Part shown: positions 26,402 through 35,985 of the stretch, one piece after another | Position numbering within the stretch: the first letter of the stretch is position 1 | How the letters are laid out: each line of letters begins with the position of its first letter | Source of the DNA: Bacteroidales bacterium | Lineage (GTDB): Bacteria; Bacteroidota; Bacteroidia; Bacteroidales; Muribaculaceae | Assembly (NCBI GenBank): GCA_910575615.1 | Contig: CAJTEX010000001.1 | Location: forward strand, 1 to 64,000 | Reading direction: 5' to 3' | DNA: 64,000 nucleotides | Made by a program: the position numbers and the translations under genes | The notes under the pieces: generated by a model | What the model saw: the letters and a program-made list of their open reading frames with translations, nothing else | Database searches by the model: none | What the model was told of the DNA's origin: nothing

Positions 26402-29400
26402 ATGAAGAAAATCAAATTGTTTCTCGCCGTGGCCGCGCTGGGAGGGTCTCTTCTGGCTGTGGCCTCGCGGGATGGTCTCCGCAAGGAGGCCCCCGAGCAG
26501 CCGCCGGTGACGGCGATGGGATTTCTCATCGACGATGACACCAGGCCGGTAGGTTGGTACACATTCCCGGTGGCAAACGCGACGTCGCCTGAACTTGTCG
26601 CCGAGACTCCGGCGGTCAGCGCGGGAGCTATGGCCGACGGGGTGTATTACGCCCAGACCTACACACCCGGCCCTCTGCCGCAGGCATGGAACCGGGTGGA
26701 TGTTGCCAGCGGACAGGTCACCAGGCTCGCTGACATGGGTGAGGGTGCGCCTCTTTATGTCGACATGACCTACGACTATTCCGAGGGGAACCTGCTCGCC
26801 ATATCCCATTACGGGGCCCACTCCACCAGTCTCAACATCGTCAATCCAGCCGACGGCGGGGCCTCGCTCTACGCCGATGTCCCGGGCCTATGGCTGATGA
26901 CGCTCGCATGCAGCTATGAGGGTGACATCTACTCCATCGCCGATGACGGATACCTGTATGCTTTCGACAAGCAGGCCAAGGCTTTCTCACAAGTCGGCAG
27001 GGTCGACAGCGGTATACGCTACATGCAGTCGATGGAATTCGACCACTCGACGGGGATACTCTACTGGGCTGAAAGCACCTCCTACGGGGGATATTTCAAC
27101 ACGGTCGACCCCCGGACAGGCCGCTTCACATTCATCAGCGACCTGGGGCGCGACGGCGAGATGACCGGTCTCTACATCCCCTTCAAGCTGGCCGAGGATG
27201 ACGCTCCGGCGGCGGTGGCTGATGTGGTGATTTCAGACCCCGCTCATGACGGCAACGCCACTGTCTCCCTCACCCTCCCCTCCAAAACAGCTTCGGGCGA
27301 ACCGCTCGCGTCGATAACCTCGGTGACAATCGAGGCCGACGGCGAGGTCGTCGGTGATTTCACCGGCCAGGGGATGCTGCCCGGCGCGGCGGCGTCGGTC
27401 GAGACCGCGTTGCCGCTTGGATTCCACACATTCAAGGTCTACGCGGTCAATGAATCCGGCAATGGTGTGCCCCGCAGCCTGAGGGCCTTCATCGGGGAGG
27501 ACCTCCCCGCGGCTCCCGCGGGAATCACCGTGTCGGCCGACGGCCTGGACGCAGAAATCAGCTGGCAGCCTGTGACCTCTGGCGCGCAGGGTGGATATGT
27601 CGATGCCTCGGCGATCACATATGAGGTTGTCCGCCAGCCGGGCGATGTGGCCGTGGCTTCGGGGCTGACCTCCACCTCCTGTCATGACATGGTCGACAAG
27701 ATGGGTGTCTACACCTATATGGTGACTGCTGTCGTGGAGGGCCGTCGCGGGGCGACGGGCAGTTCCGCCCCCTCGGTGATAGGCACCGATGTGCCGCTCC
27801 CATACACATGCGGTTTCGAGGACACCGACGAATTGTTGCTGTGGACCGTCATCGACGCGAATGGCGACGGCGCGACCTGGGAACGCGGCGCGACGATGGA
27901 TGGCAAGCGCACGATGATGATGCGCGGCGCGTATGGCCGCATGGTCGATGACATGCTGGTATCTCCGCCGGTGCGCCTTGAGGCCGGGAAAGCCTACAAG
28001 GTTGTCTATGACGCGGGTTGCATGAATGCCACATATCCGGCCCATTACACCGTCACTCTGGGCCGGGAGGCATCGGTGGAGGGGCAGCAGACAGTGGTGA
28101 AGGAGTTCACCACAGACCTGCGTATGCTCAACCGCACATATCTCTATCTGCCTGAAATCACCGAGACCGGGATATACCACATCGGTTTCCACGCCGGCTG
28201 GGAGCCGGGATTGCCGACGCTCTATGTCTCGAATGTCACCATCGAGGAGAACACCGCCTCATGGCTGACCGGAAAGGTGACCGACGGCACCGACCCCCTG
28301 GAAGGGGCCACGGTGACTTTCGGGGAGGAGTGGCAGCCGGTGACAACCGGTGCTGACGGCCTATTCGAGTTTATCGAGATTACGCCCGGCACATATGCCT
28401 GGAGTGTCGAGAAGTTTGGCTTTGAGCCGCGCTCGGGAAGCTACGAGCTGTCGGCACTGCAACATCTGGAGGTGGAGATACCCCTCACCCCGATACCTGT
28501 CGCCACGGTCAGCGGACGCGTGGTCGACCCAGATGGCCACGGCCTGGAAAACGCGACTGTCAGCATCCACGGCTATGACGCGCTGTCGGGTGTGACCGAC
28601 CGCGACGGCAATTTCTCGGTCGGAGGTGTGTACCGCAAGGGTGGCTACACGGTGGATGTCCACGCCATCAATTATGAGTCGGCCACATATGAGGTCGAGT
28701 CCCTCGACGGCGACCTGGAGCTGCCGGTGTTCACCCTGCGTGAGAAGCTCATCGCGCCGGGGAATGTCACGGCTGAGGCAGACCGCGTCCTGGCCAGGGT
28801 GGCCTGGGAGGTTCCCGAGGACAGCCCGGTGACATTCCGCTATGATGACGGCACCGACAATTACGTCCATAACATGGAGATGTCGGCCGTAACCCCATAC
28901 ACCGCCGTGGGTGTGATATATGACACACCTGCCGTATTCACCTCCGTTGCCTGGAATGTCTGGAACTCGGCCAACCCCGGCCTGCCGGTTGATGTCATTG
29001 TCTTCGACCTCGACGAGGATGGCAATCCGACCAACCGCATACTCTACGAGGCCAATGGCCTGGAGAGCGAGAACTACAACTGGCATGAGCATGTGTTGCG
29101 CTATCCGGTGGTGGCTCCCCGAGGAGCGCTCTTCACCCTGCGCGGCGACGCCCGCCTCTGCATGGACGGCTCTGCTGATGATGACGCGTGGCCCCGTATG
29201 CCGCATAAGATGGTGATGACCAAAGATTACCGCACAGAGCCGTTTGTCAGCCGCTACGCTGATGACAACAGCTACATATTCCGGGGCAACCTTACACTGC
29301 GGGCCTCCGGACTGCCTTATGGCGCGCCCCGCGTCGCTGCCTCTGCCGCGTCGACCCTCGCCGTGGGATATGATGTCTGGCGGTTGGCCCAGGGTGACGA

Positions 29401-30904
29401 GGCCGCGACCGACCGATGGGTGGGCCTGACCGAGTCGCCGATGACGGCCACCACTCTGGAGGATGCCTCCTGGAGTGGTGCCGCGAAAGGTATGTACCGC
29501 TTCGCGGTCAAGGCTGTCTACGCCGACGGCAACCGTTCGTTTGCCACATTCTCTCCTGCCGTGCCGCGCCTGCTGACCTCCGACGTGACTTTGACCCTGC
29601 TGACCAACGCTCCCGGCGAGGATGCCTCATCAGCCGCCGTGCTGCTGGCCGGAAAGGACAATATCCACAGCTATTCCGCCGAGGCCGACACCGAGGGGAA
29701 AGTGGTGTTCAGGGATGTCTGGGAAGGGGAGTATCTCCTCACCTGCGCCAAGAAGGGTTTCGAGACGCTGACCCAAGAGGTGACCGTCAGGGGTGAGGCC
29801 GACTCCGACCTGTCACTGACCCTGACCGAGGCTGTGGCTATGCCGTTCAACATCATGCTCGACGAGACCGGCGAGCCTGCCAGCAAGCTGTTGCGCTGGA
29901 ATGTGCTGACCGACATCTTCGAGGATTTCGAGGGGCATGACGACTGGGCCATAAACTCCCCCGGGGAGCTTGGATGGTCGTATATCGACGGTGACGGCGA
30001 CGAGACATATTTCTCCCCCAATTATGAGTTCCCCAACGCCGGCGAGCCGATGGCGTTCATCGTGATGAACCCCTCGAAGGCCCAGCCCGATATGTCATCG
30101 GGAGTGGTCGACACCCACAGCGGGGAGAAGGTGCTGGTGGCCTGGAGCAACCGTCACGCCACAGCCAACGACGACTACATAATATCGCCGCGTCTCGACA
30201 TGGCCGACGACTTCGTGATAAGCTTCTGGACGCGTGGTTACTGGTGGCGCTACGAGGAGACCCTTATGGTTGGCTACTCCACCGACGGCAAGGAGGCCGA
30301 CGACTTCATCTGGATCGGTGAGCCTGTCACGGTCGACTATGACGAGTGGACACAGATTGTGACCCCTGTGCCGCAGCAGGCGAGATATGTCGCGATACGT
30401 TGTGTCTCCGACATCAACAACTACCTGCTGGCCATCGATGACATCTTCATCGGCATGCCCGACAATATCCCGGGAGTGACGCGTCAGGAGCCGGCCCGTG
30501 TGCCGGGCGCGGTGCTGGGCTATGAGGTGTATCTCGACGATGAGAAGATAGCATCGACCACAGAGACCTCATACATGCTTGAGAATCTCCCGGCCGGGAA
30601 GCACACCGCCGGTGTGACGGCGCGCTACGCCTCAGGCGAAAGCGCGATGGCCACTGTCGCCTTTGACATCTCCCAGTCTGGGGCAGACCTCGCTGAGGCA
30701 GACATTGTGGCGGCCATAAGCGCGCGTCGCGGTGTCATAACCGTGGCCGGGGTGGCCGACGGAACGATGGTGAATGTCTATCGTCCCGACGGTGTCCTCG
30801 TGGCGGCGGTAAGGGCCGAGGGTGGCTCAGCCACGATTCCTGTCGCCCCCGGCCTCTACCTGGTCAAGGCGGCGACCGTCACGGCAGGCCTCCGTGTGAG
30901 GTGA
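26402..30904 (+). CDS. Second large secreted multidomain protein with FN3, carboxypeptidase-regulatory and choice-of-anchor J domains and T9SS tail
   Basis: 1,500 residues from MKKIKLFLAVAALGGSLLAVAS; an in-frame Met at 26372 is possible. Residues about 30-260 form a propeller-like region (GDIYSIADDGYLYAFDKQ). FN3-like and choice-of-anchor J domains follow (CGFEDTDELLLWTVIDANGD, VDDMLVSPPVRLEAGKAY). Two carboxypeptidase-regulatory-like modules are near 640-800 (LTGKVTDGTDPLEGATVTF and VSGRVVDPDGHGLENATVS). A third such module is near 1065-1130, another anchor-J domain near 1180-1360 (NDDYIISPRLDMADDFVISFW), and a type A sorting tail ends the protein (TIPVAPGLYLVKAATVTAGLRVR). It should be exported by the type IX system. 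The design parallels the protein at 4282-8775, but this one has the extra regulatory-like modules. Function is unknown. Confidence 0.85.
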   Translation: MKKIKLFLAVAALGGSLLAVASRDGLRKEAPEQPPVTAMGFLIDDDTRPVGWYTFPVANATSPELVAETPAVSAGAMADGVYYAQTYTPGPLPQAWNRVDVASGQVTRLADMGEGAPLYVDMTYDYSEGNLLAISHYGAHSTSLNIVNPADGGASLYADVPGLWLMTLACSYEGDIYSIADDGYLYAFDKQAKAFSQVGRVDSGIRYMQSMEFDHSTGILYWAESTSYGGYFNTVDPRTGRFTFISDLGRDGEMTGLYIPFKLAEDDAPAAVADVVISDPAHDGNATVSLTLPSKTASGEPLASITSVTIEADGEVVGDFTGQGMLPGAAASVETALPLGFHTFKVYAVNESGNGVPRSLRAFIGEDLPAAPAGITVSADGLDAEISWQPVTSGAQGGYVDASAITYEVVRQPGDVAVASGLTSTSCHDMVDKMGVYTYMVTAVVEGRRGATGSSAPSVIGTDVPLPYTCGFEDTDELLLWTVIDANGDGATWERGATMDGKRTMMMRGAYGRMVDDMLVSPPVRLEAGKAYKVVYDAGCMNATYPAHYTVTLGREASVEGQQTVVKEFTTDLRMLNRTYLYLPEITETGIYHIGFHAGWEPGLPTLYVSNVTIEENTASWLTGKVTDGTDPLEGATVTFGEEWQPVTTGADGLFEFIEITPGTYAWSVEKFGFEPRSGSYELSALQHLEVEIPLTPIPVATVSGRVVDPDGHGLENATVSIHGYDALSGVTDRDGNFSVGGVYRKGGYTVDVHAINYESATYEVESLDGDLELPVFTLREKLIAPGNVTAEADRVLARVAWEVPEDSPVTFRYDDGTDNYVHNMEMSAVTPYTAVGVIYDTPAVFTSVAWNVWNSANPGLPVDVIVFDLDEDGNPTNRILYEANGLESENYNWHEHVLRYPVVAPRGALFTLRGDARLCMDGSADDDAWPRMPHKMVMTKDYRTEPFVSRYADDNSYIFRGNLTLRASGLPYGAPRVAASAASTLAVGYDVWRLAQGDEAATDRWVGLTESPMTATTLEDASWSGAAKGMYRFAVKAVYADGNRSFATFSPAVPRLLTSDVTLTLLTNAPGEDASSAAVLLAGKDNIHSYSAEADTEGKVVFRDVWEGEYLLTCAKKGFETLTQEVTVRGEADSDLSLTLTEAVAMPFNIMLDETGEPASKLLRWNVLTDIFEDFEGHDDWAINSPGELGWSYIDGDGDETYFSPNYEFPNAGEPMAFIVMNPSKAQPDMSSGVVDTHSGEKVLVAWSNRHATANDDYIISPRLDMADDFVISFWTRGYWWRYEETLMVGYSTDGKEADDFIWIGEPVTVDYDEWTQIVTPVPQQARYVAIRCVSDINNYLLAIDDIFIGMPDNIPGVTRQEPARVPGAVLGYEVYLDDEKIASTTETSYMLENLPAGKHTAGVTARYASGESAMATVAFDISQSGADLAEADIVAAISARRGVITVAGVADGTMVNVYRPDGVLVAAVRAEGGSATIPVAPGLYLVKAATVTAGLRVR

Positions 30905-30941
30905 CACTCCGGTCGCCTCTGTGGCGGCTGGCTATGATATG

Positions 30942-30986
30942 ACAACGGTCTCACGGCTCATGCAGCGCCGTGAGACCGTTGTGGTT
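30942..30986. terminator. 16-bp perfect bidirectional hairpin terminator
   Basis: ACAACGGTCTCACGGC (30942-30957) pairs exactly with 30967-30982 around a nine-base loop, followed by GGTTTTGG. It sits between converging stop codons. Confidence 0.75.
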
Positions 30987-31002
30987 TTGGCCGGGTGCCG
31001 GG

Positions 31003-31908
31003 TCAGCGAAACCAGTCGCGGACACGCTGGCGCACCGCGTTTGACTCTTTCAGCAGGCGGATGAACTCCAGGGCAGAATGCTTGTGGTAGCTGTCGCGGA
31101 GCATGTGGACGCATCCCTCCATATTGTTCGAGGGGATGTCGAGCGGGATGGCGCGTATGCCGGTCTCGTTGTGGACGGTGGCCTCGGCCAGCACGGTGAC
31201 GAGGTCGCTCTGCTTGATGAGCTTGAGCAGTATGTTGACCTCGTTCAGCTCGATTTTGACCTTCAGGGGGAAGAGGTGTGGGGCGACGCAGTGGTCGAAG
31301 GCGTTTCGGGCCTGCAGTCCGCGGGTTGGTAGCGCAAGGTCGTGGCGGGCGAGCTGGGCGAGGGTGACACGCGGCAGCCCGGCGAGGGTGTGGTTGTCGC
31401 GCACGATGACCGACAGCTGGTTGTCAAACAGCATGTGTGACTCTATCTCATCGTCGCACACCAGGGGGCGGAAGGCCAGCACGAAGTCGACGGCCCGCTC
31501 GTGGAGCATCTCCATCAGTTCGGCCATCGGCTTGTAATGGATGTTGAGCTTGACGGCGGGGTGGAGCTTCATGAAGTCTATGATGGTCTCGGTGAGAATC
31601 GGGCTGAAAGAGTAGGTCACCCCGATGTCGAGCGTCCCGGCCAGCAGCTTGCCGAGGTCTTGCATGCGGCTGACGCATGCCTGGGCCTCGCATAGGGTGC
31701 GCCTGGCCCTGGGGAGCAGTTCCTCGCCCGGTTCGGTGAGGGTCAGTGAGTGGCCGGGGCGGTTGAACAGGGTTACCCCGAGGTCATCCTCGAGCTGTTT
31801 TATCTGTTGCGACAGGGTGCTTTGGGCTATGTTGAGGGCGCGGGCGGCCTCGGAGAAGCTGAGGGTCTCGGCGGCCTTGACGAAGTAGCGGAGTTGTCGT
31901 AGTTCCAT
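31003..31908 (-). CDS. LysR-family transcriptional regulator
   Basis: 301 residues. The winged helix-turn-helix is at 1-62 (MELRQLRYFVKAAETLSFSEAARALN, AQSTLSQQIKQLEDDLGVTLFNR). An effector-binding domain of two lobes spans about 90-295 (LDIGVTYSFSPILTETIIDFMKLHP). It resembles the CynR/OxyR-like branch common in Bacteroidales, with no recognisable ligand-specific residue set. It is last in the minus-strand unit with the two exporter genes, starting 40 bases after the second, so it probably controls or is co-controlled with the exporter. Confidence 0.9.
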   Translation of the reverse strand: MELRQLRYFVKAAETLSFSEAARALNIAQSTLSQQIKQLEDDLGVTLFNRPGHSLTLTEPGEELLPRARRTLCEAQACVSRMQDLGKLLAGTLDIGVTYSFSPILTETIIDFMKLHPAVKLNIHYKPMAELMEMLHERAVDFVLAFRPLVCDDEIESHMLFDNQLSVIVRDNHTLAGLPRVTLAQLARHDLALPTRGLQARNAFDHCVAPHLFPLKVKIELNEVNILLKLIKQSDLVTVLAEATVHNETGIRAIPLDIPSNNMEGCVHMLRDSYHKHSALEFIRLLKESNAVRQRVRDWFR

Positions 31909-31948
31909 GAACGGGATTGGAATTGGGGATGAATGGGTTGTGGTCGGC

Positions 31949-32443
31949 TCAGCGGGTGGCCTGGAATGAGATGCGTTTCATCATGAATACCGGCAGGTTG
32001 ACTGCCACCACCATGCCGATGATTACAAACACGCAGGTCATGCCGTTGTAGTTGAGCAGGTAAAGGTAATGGTTGAACGCCGGCTCGTCGGTCGCCGAGA
32101 GACATGAGATGGTGGCGGCCACGGCGCGGTAGGCATACATTCCCGGAATCATCGGCAGCAGGGCGGGGCAGAGACAGACCTCGGCGGGGCATTTCACCGT
32201 CGGGGCGAGCAACACCCCGAGTATGCCGATGACAAAGGCCGCGATGGTGCTGGCCCAGATGATGCCCATGCCTGCCAGGCCGGGTTCCATCAGGATGAAA
32301 CGGATGGCGTGGCCCACGGCGGCTGTCACCCCGCAGCAGAGGTAGGCGCGCCTCGGGGTGTTGCTGATTGAGGAAAAACCGATTGATGCTATCGCCGCGA
32401 ACAATCCGTCCTCAAAAATTCTCAATATCAGTGTCGGTTCCAT
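31949..32443 (-). CDS. Threonine/serine exporter (ThrE) C-terminal-type subunit
   Basis: 164 residues with four to five hydrophobic segments (about 8-24, 35-52, 58-80, 95-115, 132-152). This corresponds to the ThrE C-terminal (DUF3815-type) half of the larger exporter, encoded separately as is common in many bacteria. The start (MEPTLILRIFEDG) is inferred from the family beginning; the reading frame continues further upstream only as an antisense-like artefact over the preceding gene. It follows the N-terminal-type subunit gene by 41 bases. Confidence 0.85.
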   Translation of the reverse strand: MEPTLILRIFEDGLFAAIASIGFSSISNTPRRAYLCCGVTAAVGHAIRFILMEPGLAGMGIIWASTIAAFVIGILGVLLAPTVKCPAEVCLCPALLPMIPGMYAYRAVAATISCLSATDEPAFNHYLYLLNYNGMTCVFVIIGMVVAVNLPVFMMKRISFQATR

Positions 32444-32484
32444 ATGATGAATGTCAGGGGGGAGTAAGCGTTTGGCGGGGCCGC

Positions 32485-33264
32485 TCAGAACATCCGCAGC
32501 CCCAGGAGGTACATGCCGGCACACAGCCCGACCGAGAGGCAGGCCGTCAGCACCAGCGCGTCGACAAACCGGCTGAAGGCGCAGAGGTAATGGCAGGCCA
32601 GCAGGTCGCTGACCGAGTTGATGTATGGCACACCGGGGATTAGGTAAAGCACGCTTGTCCCGAGGGCTATCTCGGGTGTCGACCCCCACTCGAAGATATG
32701 GGCGCCCGCGCAGATGGCGGCCGAGAAGAAGGCGCAGCAGAGGAAGACCAGCCGGATGTCGCGCCGGTCGGCCATCATCATCTGTTTCAGCTTGAAACCG
32801 GCGAGGGTGGCGACAAACACCACCAGCACGGCAGTCAGGTCGCCTCCGAAGAGGCGGCAGAATGAGGCGTTGGCCATGGAGGCCAGCAGCAGCACCTCGT
32901 TGCGGGGTGTGGGCGGGGCTGCGGTGATCTCGGCGAAGCGGCTTACCGCCTCGTCGTAACCGATTTTGCCGTCGGCGACCTCCCAGCTCAGGCGGCTCAG
33001 GCGGGTGTTGACGGTGAAGTTGAGCCCGCAATGGGGCGCCTGGCGTATGACCACGGGCAATGCCAGGTCGCCATGTGGAGACCTGGCATAGATTTCGATG
33101 TGGCGCGGCATGATGGCCACTCCCGCGTCGACCCCGAAGGCTCTCGCCATGCGGTTTATGTTCTTCTCGATGCGTATGCATGTCGCCCCGCAGCCTAGGA
33201 GCCACGCGGCGTATTCGCCAAGGAAGTCGAGTCTACTCGTCGTCGGATTCTTCATATTCCTCAT
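32485..33264 (-). CDS. Threonine/serine exporter (ThrE) N-terminal-type subunit
   Basis: 259 residues. A soluble N-terminal domain of about 125 residues (FLGEYAAWLLGCGATCIRIEKNINRMARAFGV, a typical ThrE/DUF1212 start) precedes five hydrophobic helices (about 128-150, 165-185, 190-212, 217-232, 237-256). With the downstream 164-residue protein it should form a complete inner-membrane amino acid exporter driven by the ion gradient. The start could also be the second Met at 33255. It overlaps the preceding small gene by 32 bases in another frame. Confidence 0.87.
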   Translation of the reverse strand: MRNMKNPTTSRLDFLGEYAAWLLGCGATCIRIEKNINRMARAFGVDAGVAIMPRHIEIYARSPHGDLALPVVIRQAPHCGLNFTVNTRLSRLSWEVADGKIGYDEAVSRFAEITAAPPTPRNEVLLLASMANASFCRLFGGDLTAVLVVFVATLAGFKLKQMMMADRRDIRLVFLCCAFFSAAICAGAHIFEWGSTPEIALGTSVLYLIPGVPYINSVSDLLACHYLCAFSRFVDALVLTACLSVGLCAGMYLLGLRMF

Positions 33265-33445
33265 CTTTCCTGTCGCCCGGGATGAAGAACATCTCGCGTT
33301 CCTTGCCGAGCTCTATCAGGTGGTGGCGGCGGTGAAGCAACGGGGAATGGCGGCGCTGGTCGCGCAGCTTCTCGAAAGCGTGGAAGACAAACGTGAGGAG
33401 CAGAATCCCCATTATCACACACCAGATAATCATTGGCTGGTCCAT
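33233..33445 (-). CDS. Small single-helix membrane protein ahead of the ThrE genes
   Basis: 70 residues: one N-terminal hydrophobic helix (about 4-22, PMIIWCVIMGILLLTFVFHAF), a basic middle (EKLRDQRRHSPLLHRRHH) and a very acidic end (DRKDEEYEESDDE). The 3' end overlaps the ThrE gene start by 32 bases. It lies directly behind a strong promoter and is first in the unit, which supports its being real. I do not recognise a family; the function is unknown. Confidence 0.6.
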   Translation of the reverse strand: MDQPMIIWCVIMGILLLTFVFHAFEKLRDQRRHSPLLHRRHHLIELGKEREMFFIPGDRKDEEYEESDDE

Positions 33446-33519
33446 AGACTTATATTTTGTTGTGGGAAGCCCCGGAGGCTCCCCGGTCGGTCAGCAGGAG
33501 TGATTTCCGGATGACGCCG

Positions 33520-33550
33520 CAAAATTAGTCAGGACCACATCCCTTTCAAA
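33520..33550 (-). promoter_or_regulatory. Promoter of the small-protein/ThrE/LysR unit
   Basis: Minus-strand TTTG (33547-33550), 19 bases, TAATTTTG (33520-33527): a full consensus match, about 75 bases before the first start codon. Confidence 0.75.
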
Positions 33551-33690
33551 CAGTCTGTCGAGGATAATTGCGATACCCTCCATCGGAAAAACGGATGGCG
33601 GGGGCGGTAGGTTCATTCGCCGCAGCGGTGGCGGCTCATTCGGGGGTGGGCCATGGTGATGTCGCGGGTGGGTGGCTGGGTAATTGAAAG

Positions 33691-33722
33691 GCGGGGCGCT
33701 CCTGTCGAGAGGGGCGCCCCGC
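33691..33722 (-). terminator. Terminator of the DUF5689 receptor operon
   Basis: GCGGGGCGC (33691-33699) pairs with GCGCCCCGC (33714-33722); followed on the minus strand by CTTTCAATT. It lies 34 bases after the stop codon. Confidence 0.65.
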
Positions 33723-33755
33723 GTGTCATTCAGGGATTATGGTCAGGGGTCTGTG

Positions 33756-35960
33756 TCACTTGGCGGGAATCGCTACATTGTCGATACACCAGGTGGCGTA
33801 GTTGGAGTCCTCGGTGGCGGCGTAGCGGAAGCCGATGTAGACTGTGCCGGAGAAAGCCGACAGGTCAAGCGAGCCTGAGCTGAGCCAGGAGGAGTAGCCC
33901 GACGCGGGGGCAGCTGGCCATGCCGCGGGGAGCTTGGTCTTGGTGGCGGTGGCGGGGTTGTCAGAGCTGAGGACGAACACCTCGATGGTCGAGGTGGTCG
34001 AGCCGTAGCCGTTGACCTGCGAGGTGAACGACAGGGTCTTTGACGATACCTTGGAGAGGTCGACGGCGGGAGACACCAGCCAGGAGTCAAACGGGGCGGT
34101 GCCCTTGTAGCCTGTCATGGAGGCGTAGTTGTTGTTGGAGAAGGTGGCCACATACCAGTTCTTGTTGCCTGCCACCAGCACCGACTTCCAGCCCGAGGGG
34201 AGGGATGTCGAGCCGTCGAAGGTCTCGTCGAGGCCGTCGGCTGCGGCGGGAGGGGTCGGGGTGTCGCCGCCGCCGGTGCCCTGCGATATGATTTTGTATT
34301 TCGAGGTGTTCTTGAGGCCGGGCATTGAGTTGTATTTCAGCACATCGCCGTAAAGCACCACCTGCGCGCCGAGCATACCGGGATTGTTGGCCAGGTTGAG
34401 GGCTGTGCGGACATCGCCGAAGGGGAGCTGCACGTCGATGCATTTCGACTTGTCTTTCACGTTGGGGCTGTCGGCCAGCAGGATGTTGTTGTTTGACGCG
34501 TTGGCGGTCTCGAAGTGGGCGTCATAGTCGTGGTAGGTGCCGACGATGTAACCCTTCACCCACACGCCTGGATATTCCGAGTCGGTGGTTGACTGGGGTT
34601 TGAAGCCGATGACCTTGTTGACATCATAGGGGTCATCCTCGGTGCCGGTGCCGCCGACGATGATTTCCACCCCTTCGAGTACGAACTCGTCGGCCGCGCC
34701 GGTGTTGCCGGTAACGCCGAATGTGCCCATGTACTTGTCAAGACGGCCCAACACCATCAGCTTCTTGCCGAGGTTGTCGGGGTGGTTGGCCAGGGCGACG
34801 TAGGCGCGCATGACTGAATTCTGGGGCAGCTCCATCACCAGGCATTCGTTGAGGTCGCGGGTGTCCTTGGTGGCACCGATGACCACTGATGACGCAAGGG
34901 TGGCGTCGGCTCCCCACTCGATCTGTGACGAGGAGGTGATGTTTTCAACCTCTGGGGCGATTGTGCCGACGATGTATCCCTCTACCCATCCTGTGGGGGC
35001 TGTGCCCTGTGTCTCGGCCTTCACAGCCTCGGCCACGGTGTATGGACGCTCCTTGCTGCCCAGCGGCAGGGTCGGGTTGCCGAAGTTCATCATGCCCTCC
35101 TTGTCTATGAGGGTTATCTGCCAGGAGTCGGCGGGGTCGGTGTTGGAGTAATAGTATCCGAGGATTCCGACGATGTCGCCGTTTTCGTCAGGCAGCGGGG
35201 TGTTCCAGAAATTGGAATAGCCCGAGGTGCGGACAGTCAGCTGCGAGCCTGACGCGTCCTGGATTTTCTGGCTGACATTCTCGTGGTATATGCCCAGCAC
35301 GTCGAGGCCGTCCTGGGGGATGAACTTGACGTTGTTGAAGCGCACGAGCTGTCCCTGCATCTTCCGGAGGTATTCGGGGGTGGTAGCGTTGGTGTTCAGG
35401 TCAGAAATCGATGTCACCAGCAGGGTGTCGATTTTGGCTGGCTCGGGCAGGCCGTTGAGCTCGATGTGTCCCTCAAGGATGCCGGGCTGCATGAATGTGG
35501 GCTGGTAGGCGTTGTCGCGGGCGCTCCACTGGGGATATCCCATCTGCTCGAGACCGGCGTAGCGGCCGATGTAAAGCCCGGTCAGGTCGATGACCACCTC
35601 CTGCCCCACGCGGTATGAGAGGTAGAGGTTGTACTGGTTGATTGACAGGGGCAACACGGCAGTCTCGTCCTGGATGTAGAGCGACTTGAAGACGTTGCCG
35701 GGCATGTCGTTTGAGATGACGCGCCCCTTCACGATGTAGTGGTCGCCGTTTTCCTTTGTGCCGATTTCCTTGCAATATGGCATTGTGTCTTCCCAGAACA
35801 GTTCCTTGACCTCAAGGATGGTGGAGTTGGGCTTCATGGTCGCCACCGGCACCTCGTCTATTAAGCGGGGAGTGTCGATGTCGTCCTGGCATGCCGAGAG
35901 TCCGGCGATGGCCAGTCCGGCCACCAGCCCCAGTGAAAGATTCTTTATGATAGATTTCAT
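33756..35960 (-). CDS. DUF5689/DUF6359/choice-of-anchor J surface lipoprotein
   Basis: 734 residues with a lipoprotein signal (LVAGLAIAGLSACQDD; lipidated Cys about 24). The N-terminal DUF5689-type domain (about 45-290: SLYIQDETAVLPLSI, GLYIGRYAGLEQMGYPQW) is an OB-like module. Two DUF6359-type modules follow (about 300-430 GSKERPYTVAEAVKA...VEGYIVGT, and 435-570 TEDDPYDVNKVIGF...VKGYIVGTYHD), then a choice-of-anchor J domain at the C-terminus (about 585-734: FDSWLVSPAVDLS). It sits third in an operon with a TonB-dependent receptor and is probably an exposed binding protein working with it. The ligand is unknown. Confidence 0.85.
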   Translation of the reverse strand: MKSIIKNLSLGLVAGLAIAGLSACQDDIDTPRLIDEVPVATMKPNSTILEVKELFWEDTMPYCKEIGTKENGDHYIVKGRVISNDMPGNVFKSLYIQDETAVLPLSINQYNLYLSYRVGQEVVIDLTGLYIGRYAGLEQMGYPQWSARDNAYQPTFMQPGILEGHIELNGLPEPAKIDTLLVTSISDLNTNATTPEYLRKMQGQLVRFNNVKFIPQDGLDVLGIYHENVSQKIQDASGSQLTVRTSGYSNFWNTPLPDENGDIVGILGYYYSNTDPADSWQITLIDKEGMMNFGNPTLPLGSKERPYTVAEAVKAETQGTAPTGWVEGYIVGTIAPEVENITSSSQIEWGADATLASSVVIGATKDTRDLNECLVMELPQNSVMRAYVALANHPDNLGKKLMVLGRLDKYMGTFGVTGNTGAADEFVLEGVEIIVGGTGTEDDPYDVNKVIGFKPQSTTDSEYPGVWVKGYIVGTYHDYDAHFETANASNNNILLADSPNVKDKSKCIDVQLPFGDVRTALNLANNPGMLGAQVVLYGDVLKYNSMPGLKNTSKYKIISQGTGGGDTPTPPAAADGLDETFDGSTSLPSGWKSVLVAGNKNWYVATFSNNNYASMTGYKGTAPFDSWLVSPAVDLSKVSSKTLSFTSQVNGYGSTTSTIEVFVLSSDNPATATKTKLPAAWPAAPASGYSSWLSSGSLDLSAFSGTVYIGFRYAATEDSNYATWCIDNVAIPAK

Positions 35961-35985
35961 ATTGGAAATTCTTTAGAACGGTGGT

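Larger units (their letters stand above)
33446..33755. other. Intergenic region with the ThrE promoter and a terminator
   Basis: 310 bases. It holds the minus-strand promoter at 33520-33550 and the terminator at 33691-33722. The stretch 33580-33690 is G/T-rich with no visible gene or RNA. Confidence 0.55.

Noticed and set aside
32444-33205. N-terminal extension of the 164-residue ThrE subunit to 418 residues
   Set aside because: It overlaps the other ThrE gene in another frame and is Arg/Pro/His-rich; the family begins at the Met at 32443.
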